From Bacillus tianshenii (GTDB lineage: Bacteria; Bacillota; Bacilli; Bacillales; Bacillaceae_N): a DNA stretch of 64,000 nucleotides. Below are positions 25,398-34,401 of this stretch, in pieces. The DNA lies in assembly GCA_020524525.2 (NCBI GenBank), contig CP129018.1, positions 1,306,115 through 1,370,114 of the forward strand, in the 5' to 3' direction. The position numbers were made by a program, and so were the translations under genes. Each line of letters starts with the position of its first letter. The stretch's first letter is position 1. The notes below the pieces were generated by a model. That model was given only the letters and a program-made list of their open reading frames with translations, did no database searches and was not told the DNA's origin.

Positions 25398-26168
25398 ATG
25401 CTGGAGTCAAAGCGAAGAGCAATTATACTACTGATTATTTCTTTTTTACTTGCAGCTGTTGCTGGGTTTTTAATTCTACAAAAGATGAAAGAATTAAATA
25501 CTCAGCTAGGTGCAAAGGTTGAAGTATATGTCGCAGCAGGGGATATCGCTTCTCGGACGCTGATTCAGCCAGATCAAATCAAGACAATTGAAATGCCACA
25601 AAAATATGCCAATGAATCATTTGTAACAAGTGAATCTGCCTTAAAAGGCAAAGTAACGGTCGTTCCACTTTCAGAGGGGGATTTGATCACAAAAAACATT
25701 ATCAAGCCTGCCACTGTACTGCGCGATGAAAACCACCGTCTTGTTACGATGCTTGCTTCAGAAAAAATAAGGTTTGACCAAGAGTTAGAAGCTCTTGACC
25801 GCGTCGATATTATTATTTCAAATGTTGTCAATGATAAGCCTGTGACTAAAGTGTTTATGAAAGATGTCTTAGTAGCGATGGTCGCAAAAAATAATGATAG
25901 CTTCAGTGGGGTGGCATTAGAAATTCCTTTCGAAGAGGCTTCAAAGCTTATCCATCAACAGCATTATGCGCAAATGATTCGCGTATTGAAATCAAACGTC
26001 GGGAAAGGCGAGCTGAATATTTCCAATCCCTTTGAAAGAAGTAATGAAACGAAGCCAAAACCACCTCTTCCAAATCAAAATACGAATAGCGTAAATACGG
26101 AGCAAAAACCTACCAATCCTGAAACAAAGAAAAATACGGAAAACGTAAAGAAAGAAACAACACAATAA
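25398..26168 (+). CDS. cpaB: Flp pilus assembly protein CpaB (RcpC)
   Basis: A 256-residue protein, first gene of the Tad operon. An N-terminal membrane anchor (residues 10-29) is followed by a SAF domain: VYVAAGDIASRTLIQPDQI, then LKGKVTVVPLSEGDLITKN. A RcpC-like middle and a low-complexity Pro/Asn/Lys tail follow. CpaB is an extracytoplasmic assembly factor. In Gram-positive Tad systems it works without a secretin. AGGAGG precedes ATG 25398, and the next gene follows after 16 nt. Confidence 0.88.
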   Translation: MLESKRRAIILLIISFLLAAVAGFLILQKMKELNTQLGAKVEVYVAAGDIASRTLIQPDQIKTIEMPQKYANESFVTSESALKGKVTVVPLSEGDLITKNIIKPATVLRDENHRLVTMLASEKIRFDQELEALDRVDIIISNVVNDKPVTKVFMKDVLVAMVAKNNDSFSGVALEIPFEEASKLIHQQHYAQMIRVLKSNVGKGELNISNPFERSNETKPKPPLPNQNTNSVNTEQKPTNPETKKNTENVKKETTQ

Positions 26169-26184
26169 TAACAGGAGGAGCAAA

Positions 26185-27342
26185 ATGAATACCGCACATC
26201 GAATTCTCGTTATTACAGACTATGAAGCAATGAAAAAGCAATTAGCAGAAGAATTAGTTGAATACTCAGATGTTCATTTTCTAACTTCCTTAGAAGTAAA
26301 AAAAGAAATTGACCGTATCGCCCCTCAAATTGTATTGCTCGTACAGCCTGAAGACAGCTCTGAAGTTGAACTTGTTCAATATATTCATGCTGAGCTTCAG
26401 CAAGCGATGATTATCTTTATTACAGACAAACAAGATTTTCTTCTCCTTCGGGATATTATGCGCGCAGGGGCACTTGAATATATTTTGATGCCTGAGGAAC
26501 TGAATCTTTTAACAGATCGAATTGACAAAATTTCACTCCTAATTGATGAGCAATCAAAGTTAGATGCTCCTGTGAAATCAGGAAAATCATTTGTTCGCGG
26601 GAGAGGTAAAGTATTCTCTTTCTACAGCGGAAAGGGGGGAAGCGGGCGGACACAGCTTGCGACAGCATTTGCCCAATCTTTGAAGCTTGAATCAACCGCA
26701 CAGGTGTTACTTATTGATTTGAACCTGCAATTTGGCGGAGCTGAAACCTTTCTTTCACTTGATAATCATCGAACAATTGCTGATTTGATGTCAGTGATGG
26801 CTGAATTGAATGAAAACAACCTTCGGAATATTGCCCAGCGCGAAAAACATTCAAAGCTTGAAGTATTGCTAAGTCCTTGCGATGCGGAAACAGCTGAGAA
26901 TATTTCGGAAGAATTTGTTGCACGTGTTATTCGTTCGGCACGCCGAAGCTATGATTTTATCATTATCGATTTACCAAACAATATGAGTGAAATTACGTAC
27001 AGTGCCCTAGAAGAGTCAGATATGATTTATTACGTCTTAAACTTAGACACCCCTTCTGTGCAAGCCTTCAAACATGTGGAAACACTCTTTCGCAAACTCG
27101 GAGTGGATACAGAAGGAAGACTGGAGCTGCTTGTCAATCAAGTCGGAAGAGATAATGAGCTAAATGTATTTGATCTTAAAAAAATCATTCACATTCCTGT
27201 AGCAGCAGAAATTAAACGTGACCACAGAGGTGTTCAAGCAGCTGTAAACCAAGGACTGCCTCTTCAAAAACAAGCAAATGAAAAGAAGCTCACGCAAGCA
27301 GCGAAAGATATACGAAAATGGACATTGAAAATGTTGTCATAG
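26185..27342 (+). CDS. cpaE: CpaE/TadZ-type MinD-like ATPase
   Basis: A 385-residue cytosolic protein with a receiver-like N-terminal domain (residues 1-125, ILVITDYEAMK to ALEYILMPEEL) and a MinD/ParA ATPase domain. The P-loop reads SGKGGSGRT near residue 148, with Arg in place of the usual final Lys. Deviant P-loops occur in TadZ proteins. LLIDLNLQFGGAETFL and FIIIDLPNN are the Walker A' and B parts. TadZ positions the Tad machine in the cell. Within the operon, 16 and 13 nt from its neighbours. Confidence 0.9.
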   Translation: MNTAHRILVITDYEAMKKQLAEELVEYSDVHFLTSLEVKKEIDRIAPQIVLLVQPEDSSEVELVQYIHAELQQAMIIFITDKQDFLLLRDIMRAGALEYILMPEELNLLTDRIDKISLLIDEQSKLDAPVKSGKSFVRGRGKVFSFYSGKGGSGRTQLATAFAQSLKLESTAQVLLIDLNLQFGGAETFLSLDNHRTIADLMSVMAELNENNLRNIAQREKHSKLEVLLSPCDAETAENISEEFVARVIRSARRSYDFIIIDLPNNMSEITYSALEESDMIYYVLNLDTPSVQAFKHVETLFRKLGVDTEGRLELLVNQVGRDNELNVFDLKKIIHIPVAAEIKRDHRGVQAAVNQGLPLQKQANEKKLTQAAKDIRKWTLKMLS

Positions 27343-27355
27343 AGGTGATAAAAAG

Positions 27356-28729
27356 ATGGCGCTCTTTAATCGAAAGCAAGAACAGAAAAAGTCATTTGCA
27401 CACGAAAACAAAACAAACGAAGAGGCGCTTCGTCAAAGTACTTATATTTTAGAATTAGCTGATCATTATAAAGCCCGCCTGTTAAAAGAAACAAACCTTG
27501 AACGGCTCACAAGCATGGGCAAAGCAGAAATGCGACAAACAATTGAGCGGCTTATTACGCAATATATGGCAGAAGAGAAAGTTGTCATTCCACGCAGTGA
27601 CAAAGAAATGCTGCTTACTAAGCTTATAAATGAATCGACAGGACTTGGTCCGCTTGAACCGCTGTTAGAAGACGAAACGATTACAGAAATTTTAATAAAT
27701 GGCCATAATGAAGTCTTTATTGAGAAAAAAGGACGCTTAGAGCAAACGCAAATCAGCTTTCGTGATGAGGAACATTTACGGCATATTGTCGATAGAATTG
27801 TTGCACCACTAGGCAGGCGGATTGATGAAAGCTCGCCAATGGTTGATGCGCGATTAAGCGATGGAAGCAGGGTAAATGCGGTTATTCCGCCTGTCAGCTT
27901 AAACGGCACACTTGTTTCGATTCGTAAGTTTCGTAAAGAACCCTACTCGATGGATGAGCTGATGGCATTTGATTCTTTCAGCCCTGAGATGTCAAAATTT
28001 CTTCAAGCTCTGGTGAAAGCAAAAATGAGTGTTTTGATTTCAGGTGGAACCGGCAGTGGAAAGACAACGCTATTAAATGCGGTTGCTCAATCAATCCCAG
28101 AAAAGGAACGTGTCGTTACGATTGAGGATTCTGCAGAGTTAAAGCTCATAAACCAAAATGTCGTCGGTATGGAAGCTCGCCCACCTAATATGGAAGGAAG
28201 TGGGGAAATTACCATTCGCCAATTAGTGAAGAACTCACTAAGAATGCGGCCTGACCGAATCATTGTCGGAGAAGTGAGGGGCTCAGAAGCCTTCGATATG
28301 CTCCAAGCAATGAATACAGGTCATGAAGGTTCCTTAACCACTGTGCATGCCAACTCTCCGGAGGACGCATTCAATCGTCTGGAAGGGATGGTTGTCATGG
28401 CAGGGATGGAGTTACCTTCAAACATTATTCGTGATTATATCGTCAGTGCTCTTGATTTCATCGTTCAAGGAACACGTCTATCTGATGGGACACGTAAAAT
28501 TGTCTCAATCTCTGAAATTGTTACGACAGAAGAGAAGCATGTTGAAGTGAACGAGATTTTTCGTTTTCAACGAACAGGTGTTGCTGACGACGGCACAGTC
28601 CTCGGTCATTTCACTCCAACCGGGGTCATCCCACAATGTTTACAGCGCTTAAAAGTATATGGAGTAGAGCTTGAACAGTCGATGTTTATTCCAAGTGAGG
28701 TGGAGCCGCATGCTCATTCCCATCATTAG
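27356..28729 (+). CDS. cpaF: Tad secretion ATPase CpaF/TadA
   Basis: A 457-residue type II/IV secretion ATPase that powers Flp pilus assembly. Walker A is GGTGSGKTT (from residue 230), the Asp box and Walker B region is IIVGEVRGSEAFDMLQAMNTGHEGS, and the His box is TTVHANSPEDAFNRLE. The N-terminal region GLGPLEPLLEDETITEILINGH is characteristic of CpaF. GGTGATAAAAAG precedes ATG 27356. Its end overlaps tadB by 20 bp, implying coupled translation. Confidence 0.95.
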   Translation: MALFNRKQEQKKSFAHENKTNEEALRQSTYILELADHYKARLLKETNLERLTSMGKAEMRQTIERLITQYMAEEKVVIPRSDKEMLLTKLINESTGLGPLEPLLEDETITEILINGHNEVFIEKKGRLEQTQISFRDEEHLRHIVDRIVAPLGRRIDESSPMVDARLSDGSRVNAVIPPVSLNGTLVSIRKFRKEPYSMDELMAFDSFSPEMSKFLQALVKAKMSVLISGGTGSGKTTLLNAVAQSIPEKERVVTIEDSAELKLINQNVVGMEARPPNMEGSGEITIRQLVKNSLRMRPDRIIVGEVRGSEAFDMLQAMNTGHEGSLTTVHANSPEDAFNRLEGMVVMAGMELPSNIIRDYIVSALDFIVQGTRLSDGTRKIVSISEIVTTEEKHVEVNEIFRFQRTGVADDGTVLGHFTPTGVIPQCLQRLKVYGVELEQSMFIPSEVEPHAHSHH

Positions 28730-29636
28730 TAGTTTCGCAACTTTATTTGCTGTTTGGGGGATTTATCATTATTTGGGCTATCGTACAAAGAAGAAAGAAT
28801 GGCGGAATCGAGCTGAAGAAATATTCGGACCTTCACAAGAGCGGAGAAGCTTTCTCGCCGGGCTTGGTGAGCGGTTTGATGAAACTGATTTTGCAAAAGA
28901 CGTACGCAGAAAATTAAGACGTGCAAACCTTCCTATTGAACCTTCTGAGTTTTATAGCTTTCTTCTAATTGGTGTGATGGGAATTGGTTACACGTTGAAC
29001 GCATTCTTTGACATTAAATCACCGTATAACATTTTATCAGCCGTTTTAGCTGTGTTTATTGCTCAGAAAATGTTGTTTTTGTTAAGGCGGAATAAGCAGC
29101 TTACCAAACTAAACCAACAGCTCCCTGATGTATGCCGGATGCTTGGTAATTCGCTTCGAGCAGGATTAACGCTTTCACAGGGAATGCACCTTGTGGCAAA
29201 GGAAATGAGCTACCCTGCTAAGGAGGAATTCGGGCGAATGTCCCGTCAATTGCAGTTAGGCGTTACCTTCGAAAGAGCCCTTTTGGAAATGAAAGAACGG
29301 ATTCCAACAAGAGATTTTCGCATTTTTGCTGCGATTTTACTTATTCAACGCCGTACAGGTGGTCATTTAAGTGAAGTGATGCAGGAAATGGCAGACACGC
29401 TGGAAGACCGAAAGCTTGTTGCTCAAGAAGTCAAAACTCTTACAGCGGAACAACGATATGTGTCAGTGTTGATCCCTGTTATGCCTATTGTCATCGTGCT
29501 AATGATGAATTCGATGAATGAAGGCTTTATTGACCCCTTATTTAGGGGCGTTGGACTTCTTTTATTAATCATATTCGTAATCGGAACAGCCGTAGCATTT
29601 TTCTTAATCAAAGCTGTGACGAATATAAAGGTGTGA
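28710..29636 (+). CDS. tadB: Tad inner-membrane platform protein TadB
   Basis: A 308-residue T2SSF-domain protein. N-terminal helix at 4-22, then paired helices near 90-125 and two C-terminal helices near 250-305. The cytosolic core LPDVCRMLGNSLRAGLTLSQ and RTGGHLSEVMQEMADTLEDR is the T2SSF signature. ATG 28710 with GAGGTGG upstream is preferred to a start 13 codons earlier. It pairs with TadC. Confidence 0.92.
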   Translation: MLIPIISSFATLFAVWGIYHYLGYRTKKKEWRNRAEEIFGPSQERRSFLAGLGERFDETDFAKDVRRKLRRANLPIEPSEFYSFLLIGVMGIGYTLNAFFDIKSPYNILSAVLAVFIAQKMLFLLRRNKQLTKLNQQLPDVCRMLGNSLRAGLTLSQGMHLVAKEMSYPAKEEFGRMSRQLQLGVTFERALLEMKERIPTRDFRIFAAILLIQRRTGGHLSEVMQEMADTLEDRKLVAQEVKTLTAEQRYVSVLIPVMPIVIVLMMNSMNEGFIDPLFRGVGLLLLIIFVIGTAVAFFLIKAVTNIKV

Positions 29637-29640
29637 CGAT

Positions 29641-30576
29641 ATGGATTCTCTCATAATCACAACTGTTGTCCTTTTTCTGTTATGCTTTATCGTTTTCTTA
29701 AAGGAATGGTATCGCTACCTTAACGAAAAGCAGCAATTGATGGAACATGTTCATCATGTGGCAGGTGACCAGCTACAAGCAATAAAGAGAAAACAAACAA
29801 CAACACAGCTTGCCTTAAAGAAGCTATTAAGATTAGCAGATGATTACGCTTCAATTGGAAAGCGAGTTAATTTTTTTAGTGAGTCACATGAGATTGAAAG
29901 CTTGTTATTAAGGGCGGGTAATCCACTTGATTTAACCGTTGACCGCTTTCAAGGAACCAAAATTGTTCTAGGCTTAATCGGACTGTTAGCAGGCGTTGTT
30001 TTCTTTGTTATTGGCTTTCCTTTTTCGCAGTATGGGATTGTCATTTTACCGCTTGCAGGATACATGACGCCAATTCTGTTATTAAGACAAAAGGCAAAGG
30101 CCCGGCAAGAACAAATCCGTTATGACTTACCTGAATTTCTAGATACCGTCAGCGTTACCTTGCAGGCAGGAGCGGGTCTTGATCATTCCTTAAGGGAGGT
30201 GATTCGCTTTTTCGAAGGACCACTTCGTGAGGAATTTGCTAGGTTTAATCAAGAGTTAGATCTCGGCTTGCCGCGTGAGAAAGCCTATGAGCAGCTGTTG
30301 CGTCGCAATGATAATCCTGAGTTTCAAATCTTAATTAAAGCGTTAATTCAAGGTGGAAGATTAGGTGTTCCCGTTGCCACTACATTCAAAATTCAGTCAG
30401 AAAATATGAGAAAGCTAAGAAAAGAGCTTGTCAAAGAAAAAGCTGCTAAAGCATCTCCAAAAGTTACATTAATCACGACACTTATTGTCGCGCCGACAGC
30501 TGTTCTTATGATTGCTGGTCTGATGGTGTTGAATATTTTAAAAGACGGAGATTTTATCACTAATTTATTTAACTAA
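29641..30576 (+). CDS. tadC: Tad inner-membrane platform protein TadC
   Basis: A 311-residue T2SSF protein with an N-terminal helix (3-20), a helix pair at 100-150 and C-terminal helices near 275-300. The core YDLPEFLDTVSVTLQAGAGL and ALIQGGRLGVPVATTFKIQS is typical. The TadB/TadC heterodimer forms the platform driven by CpaF. Starts 4 nt after tadB. The 220-bp stretch after it holds hairpins and the pilin leader. Confidence 0.92.
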   Translation: MDSLIITTVVLFLLCFIVFLKEWYRYLNEKQQLMEHVHHVAGDQLQAIKRKQTTTQLALKKLLRLADDYASIGKRVNFFSESHEIESLLLRAGNPLDLTVDRFQGTKIVLGLIGLLAGVVFFVIGFPFSQYGIVILPLAGYMTPILLLRQKAKARQEQIRYDLPEFLDTVSVTLQAGAGLDHSLREVIRFFEGPLREEFARFNQELDLGLPREKAYEQLLRRNDNPEFQILIKALIQGGRLGVPVATTFKIQSENMRKLRKELVKEKAAKASPKVTLITTLIVAPTAVLMIAGLMVLNILKDGDFITNLFN

Positions 30577-30627
30577 AGGGGGTGGTCTTTCATAAAGATC
30601 CGTTGTTCTACTTACATCATTTGAAAA

Positions 30628-30649
30628 ACTTGCCTTGGCAGAGGCAAGT
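30628..30649 (+). promoter_or_regulatory. Hairpin between tadC and the pilin gene
   Basis: ACTTGCCT (30628-30635) and AGGCAAGT (30642-30649), perfect 8-bp stem, 6-nt loop, no T tract. It is more likely an mRNA processing or stability element than a terminator. Confidence 0.5.
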
Positions 30650-30743
30650 CCTCAACAAGTATTTTTGACTAGTTCTATTGTAACACACTCACCTCATGAA
30701 ATGACATCTTAATGGAAAAAACTTTATGTAGTTCTGCGTCTAC

Positions 30744-30759
30744 TAGGGAACATTCCCTA
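30744..30759. promoter_or_regulatory. Perfect palindrome upstream of the pilin gene
   Basis: TAGGGAA-CA-TTCCCTA, 16 bp, ending 37 nt before the pilin ATG. It could be an operator or an RNA hairpin in the pilin leader. No regulator is assigned. Confidence 0.45.
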
Positions 30760-30796
30760 TCATCATTATGACTTCATTACTAAGGAGGAAATGTAA

Positions 30797-31006
30797 ATGT
30801 TAAAACTATATGTGAAAGCAACTGAAAAACTACAAAACTTTAAAGATGATGAAACTGGTGCTCAGGCTGTTGAATGGGTCGCGCTTGCCGGCGTAGTAAT
30901 TGCCGTAATGGCAGGTGTGTCTGCAGCAGTAGAAGGTAACAGTGAGATAGGAAATGCAGTTACAAGTACGTTAAGTAAAATAGTTAAAGGTTTGAGCGGA
31001 AATTAA
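30797..31006 (+). CDS. flp: Flp-type (class IVb) pilin
   Basis: A 69-residue prepilin. A 21-residue charged leader ends in ...DDETG, and cleavage after G21 would give AQAVEWVALAGVVIAV. Glu is at mature position 5, as required, but the usual following Tyr (EY) is Trp here. The mature protein of 48 residues is one hydrophobic helix plus a short tail. AAGGAGG lies before ATG 30797. It has its own long leader, so higher expression than the flanking genes is likely. No prepilin peptidase (TadV/CpaA) gene is found in the window. Confidence 0.88.
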   Translation: MLKLYVKATEKLQNFKDDETGAQAVEWVALAGVVIAVMAGVSAAVEGNSEIGNAVTSTLSKIVKGLSGN

Positions 31007-31019
31007 ACATTCACATAAT

Positions 31020-31063
31020 GACAACAAGTTGTTGAGTAGTAACGTATTCAGCAACTTGTTGTC
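31020..31063 (+). terminator. Long hairpin after the pilin gene (attenuator)
   Basis: GACAACAAGTTGTTGA (31020-31035) and TCAGCAACTTGTTGTC (31048-31063) pair over 16 bp with one G-U, loop of 12 nt. The T tract after it is poor, so partial termination with protection of the pilin mRNA is plausible. Confidence 0.65.
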
Positions 31064-31113
31064 AATTATATACATACAAACTTCTTCTTCACTTAATTGA
31101 TGGAGGTAAAATT

Positions 31114-32493
31114 ATGAAACGTCTTCACTTGATTCTTATAACAGGGAGCTTGTTACTTTTATTAAGTGCTTGCTTTCAGAATACAGATAATGCAAAACAA
31201 CAGAGTAAAGAAACACCTATAGAAACCACAACAGATAAGCATGATAGCACAACGCCTGAAGAAAAAATACAACAATTAAAAGCGATGCTTCCTGAAGGTG
31301 TAGACAAAATCCCGCAAACTGCAGAAGAGTTTATCGCCTTTCCAGAAGGGCCTTTTTCGGGAGAGGGTTTTGATGAAAAGAAACATGGTCCTACATTAGA
31401 CGAACTCCCTGTTATCGAGGGGGCAGATGACGAGGTAATGAATTTATATTTTTTAGTCCTGCTTAGCATGTTTTCTGAAAAATACCCAGACCCGCAGCCG
31501 ATTTTAGACAGAATTAACAGCGGTTCAGTTGAAGGGCCAAACATGGAGGACCCGGGCCTTCAATTTAAAGAGCATTACAATGTTGAAATTATTTTGGATG
31601 CAAGCGGCAGTATGGGTGCGGTATCAGGTGGCAAAACAAAAATGACAGCCGCAAAAGAAGCGGTTCAAAGGTTTGCCTCTTCCTTGCCAAAAGAAGCAAA
31701 TGTGGCATTACGCGTCTACGGTCATAAAGGAAGCAGTGCAGAAAAAGATAAAGCTTTGTCCTGTAAAAGCAGTGAACTTGTCTATGACTTACAACCTTAT
31801 GATGAAACCAATTTAAAAGGTGCTCTTTCTGAATTTCAGCCGACTGGTTACACCCCAATCGCCCACTCTCTTCAAGAAGCCTCAAAAGACCTGAAGGATT
31901 ACAGCGGAGAAAATAGTACGAATATTATTTACCTGGTCAGCGACGGTATTGAAACATGCGATGGAGACCCCGTAAAAGCTGCAAAACAACTAGCAGACTC
32001 TCAAATTACGCCAATCGTGAATGTCATTGGGTTTGATATGGATCCTGATGGAGCAAAACAGCTTCAAAATGTTGCTCAGGCAGCCGGCGGGCAGTATGCA
32101 TCTATCAAAAATCAACAAGAGCTAGAAAACGAATTAGAGAAAGCGAAAGAAGAAGCTGAAAAGTGGTATAGGTGGAAAACGAATGCATCCAATGAAGTCT
32201 ATAACTCAAATAACGATATTGGATGGGAACTTATGGACTTTCATAATGAATGGATCAATACGAAAGATGACATATATGACGATTTGTATGCAATAACCCA
32301 TTACTTTAGTAACAATGACAGTTTATCAGATGAAAATGTTGATGAGTTGAGAGAGCTTATTACGGAATACTTAGATAAAAGTGACGAAGTTGGAAGTGAT
32401 TTAAAAGAGAAATTATGGGCGTTAAAGGACAAAAGCCATAATAAAAAGATAAAAGAGATTCATGATTTATACGACAATAACGTGCCAGATTAA
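31114..32493 (+). CDS. VWA-domain lipoprotein, first of two paralogues in the Tad operon
   Basis: A 459-residue exported lipoprotein. Signal peptide with lipobox LSAC (Cys20), an acidic linker, a GPFSG motif near residue 85, then a von Willebrand A domain with MIDAS motif DASGS (162-166), VALRVYGHKGS and IIYLVSDGIETCDGDP. The last 110 residues are charged and helical. AGGAG before ATG 31114. VWA proteins bind ligands through a metal ion, so a role as a surface or tip adhesin, or in pilus assembly, is inferred from the operon. Its paralogue lies at 35499. Confidence 0.85.
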   Translation: MKRLHLILITGSLLLLLSACFQNTDNAKQQSKETPIETTTDKHDSTTPEEKIQQLKAMLPEGVDKIPQTAEEFIAFPEGPFSGEGFDEKKHGPTLDELPVIEGADDEVMNLYFLVLLSMFSEKYPDPQPILDRINSGSVEGPNMEDPGLQFKEHYNVEIILDASGSMGAVSGGKTKMTAAKEAVQRFASSLPKEANVALRVYGHKGSSAEKDKALSCKSSELVYDLQPYDETNLKGALSEFQPTGYTPIAHSLQEASKDLKDYSGENSTNIIYLVSDGIETCDGDPVKAAKQLADSQITPIVNVIGFDMDPDGAKQLQNVAQAAGGQYASIKNQQELENELEKAKEEAEKWYRWKTNASNEVYNSNNDIGWELMDFHNEWINTKDDIYDDLYAITHYFSNNDSLSDENVDELRELITEYLDKSDEVGSDLKEKLWALKDKSHNKKIKEIHDLYDNNVPD

Positions 32494-32514
32494 AAAAATG
32501 GAGGAGGAGTAAGC

Positions 32515-33663
32515 GTGAAGATTAATTCTAAATTAGCTGGGATATTAGCTGTTTGTATTATTGTGATGAACTTTTTCCCGTTTGTTGCGTTCGCTAACAT
32601 GAAAGCACCAGACCTGCAAAAAGCTGTTCCTAATTATAAGTCGCCTAATTTAGAAGCACCAGATTTGCAGAAAGCTGTGCCAAACTATGAACCTCCTAAC
32701 TTAGAAGGTCCAGACTTGCAAAGGGCAGTCCCCAACTATGAATCTCCTAACATAGAAGCGCCAGATTTGCAAAAAGCTATTCCTAAATACGAATCTCCAA
32801 AGTTAGAAGCACCAGGTTTACAAGAAGCAGTTCCTAACGGCGAAAATCCATCTCTAAAATCACCCGACTTGCAAAGAGATGGGCCGAATATAAACGACCC
32901 AACCTCTGAATTAAATGTTCCTAACCTCGAGATTCAAAACCCAAATGACATTTCAAACGGAACTTTAGAAACGAGGGATTTCGACCCTAAGCCTGCTCAA
33001 TTTATAAAATATGGCTTCAGAGATTATACGTCAGGTTCTTTAAAATATATCGGAACAGTTATGAAGGATGGCGAAGTGGATGAATGGTCTCAATTGCTTA
33101 AAGGGAGTTATCTTTTTAAAGGTAAGCTTGCCTTAAGTGCATCCAATATTGCTTTAGGTGGAGAAGGATTTGCTGGTCAGGCAAATATGGTAGCAATGGA
33201 TGTCTTAGGTGGAAAAGGTGTCTTATCTGATATTAATAAAGTAAGAGCGGTAACCCCTTCTGCCCCGCTTCCTAAGCTAAATGCTGTCACAGCGGGTCTC
33301 AGTTTGTTAGGTGATGGATTTTATACCGGTTATAGCTTTTCACAAGCATATACGACGGACCCGACAAATGGTATCACTGAAGATGAACGAGATAAAATGT
33401 TTCAACACGGTGTAGGCGCGTTAGGACAGACGATGATGGATGCTGGAATGATTGCAGCTGTCGTACCCGGAGGTCAAGCTGTGGCTGGAACCTTGATGAT
33501 CGCCGGGGGGATATTATACGGAACGAGCTTATTATTGAAGTATGCTGACCGAAGCAATGCTGTGACACGTCGTCTTCGCAAGGGAGCCGGTAAAGTTGGA
33601 AAAGCAATTGGAAAAGGACTAGGGAAAATTGGTGATGGGATTAAAAGCTTGTTTAGTAATTAA
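32515..33663 (+). CDS. Secreted 17-residue-repeat protein with glycine-rich hydrophobic C-terminal domain
   Basis: A 382-residue protein with signal peptide (1-27, ending FVAFA). Residues 31-132 are six tandem 17-residue units of the type APDLQKAVPNYESPNLE, the last two degenerate. The C-terminal 230 residues contain SLLGDGFYTGYSFSQAY, two hydrophobic Gly/Ala-rich segments (near 300-345) and a cationic amphipathic end with GKVGKAIGKGLGKIG. The latter part resembles glycine-rich membrane-active domains of secreted effectors, but I do not recognise a family. GTG 32515 follows GGAGGAGG. The Tad operon location suggests a surface structural or effector role. Confidence 0.8.
   Translation: MKINSKLAGILAVCIIVMNFFPFVAFANMKAPDLQKAVPNYKSPNLEAPDLQKAVPNYEPPNLEGPDLQRAVPNYESPNIEAPDLQKAIPKYESPKLEAPGLQEAVPNGENPSLKSPDLQRDGPNINDPTSELNVPNLEIQNPNDISNGTLETRDFDPKPAQFIKYGFRDYTSGSLKYIGTVMKDGEVDEWSQLLKGSYLFKGKLALSASNIALGGEGFAGQANMVAMDVLGGKGVLSDINKVRAVTPSAPLPKLNAVTAGLSLLGDGFYTGYSFSQAYTTDPTNGITEDERDKMFQHGVGALGQTMMDAGMIAAVVPGGQAVAGTLMIAGGILYGTSLLLKYADRSNAVTRRLRKGAGKVGKAIGKGLGKIGDGIKSLFSN
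32605..32910 (+). repeat. Six tandem 51-bp coding repeats
   Basis: Each 51-bp unit encodes 17 residues with a Pro-Asp-Leu-Gln start and Pro-Asn/Pro-Leu-Glu end. Units 1 to 4 are closely alike, and units 5 and 6 are diverged. Confidence 0.9.
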
Positions 33664-33691
33664 ATAAAACTTTATTGAGGGAGGGAAAATC

Positions 33692-34399
33692 ATGCATCCG
33701 TTCATAACAAGTGTGCGATTCTATTCACGGAATATAGAGTCCTTATTATTACTTTCCGTAACACTCGTCCTTCCTTTTTTGTTGTTGTATAGCACGGCAA
33801 TGAACCATATTTATTTTTACGCGAGCATTTCAAATATGCCTCTTATTTCAGCAACGTATAACGTGGCGTTTATTGTTTGGTTTCTTTATATAGCGCAGCT
33901 TCCTTTTGCACGGTTTGTACAAAGCGATTTTGAAGGAGAGGAGAACCGTCTTCGTTCTGCCTATTACACCTTCTTTCGTTATGGGTTCTCAGTTTTTCTA
34001 TTTGGATTCTTCTACATGATAAGTGTGGTAGTAGGCATGTATCTATTCATCATTCCAGGTATGATCGTGTTTGTATTTTTCTACATTACACCTTGTATTG
34101 TGGCATTTAAAAATGAACCGGCCTGGAAATGTTGGAACAATGCTTTTTCATTAGGAAAGAAATACTTTTTCCCATTGCTTGGGCTTATACTTTTAACGGG
34201 TTTTATTGAATGGTTGATTAGCATGGCAGGATTGTATGGCGTAATGGCATTAACTTCTAAATATAATGCTGTCTTTATTACGCAATTGTTGCTTTTTATA
34301 ATCGTCTTTCCATTAATAGCCGTTACGTTTGCAGTATACACTCGAAACTGGGCAGAAGAGACGTTTCTTAATCATCCAATCGAAAAGGAAGGCGCATAG
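33692..34399 (+). CDS. Six-helix integral membrane protein in the Tad operon
   Basis: A 235-residue protein, MHPFITSVRFYSRNIESLLL, with about six membrane helices (16-36, 48-68, 92-122, 124-142, 158-182, 192-216). FIIPGMIVFVFFYITPCIVA and a short charged loop (FEGEENRLRSAYYTFFRYG) resemble DUF975-like or glycerophosphoryl-family membrane regions in a general way only. GAGGGAGG before ATG 33692, and the tadE gene follows after 2 nt. Function unknown. Confidence 0.75.
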   Translation: MHPFITSVRFYSRNIESLLLLSVTLVLPFLLLYSTAMNHIYFYASISNMPLISATYNVAFIVWFLYIAQLPFARFVQSDFEGEENRLRSAYYTFFRYGFSVFLFGFFYMISVVVGMYLFIIPGMIVFVFFYITPCIVAFKNEPAWKCWNNAFSLGKKYFFPLLGLILLTGFIEWLISMAGLYGVMALTSKYNAVFITQLLLFIIVFPLIAVTFAVYTRNWAEETFLNHPIEKEGA

Positions 34400-34401
34400 A
34401 A

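Noticed and set aside
27466-27909. 147-codon minus-strand frame
   Set aside because: It lies wholly inside cpaF, has no ribosome site, and its composition is that of an antisense shadow.
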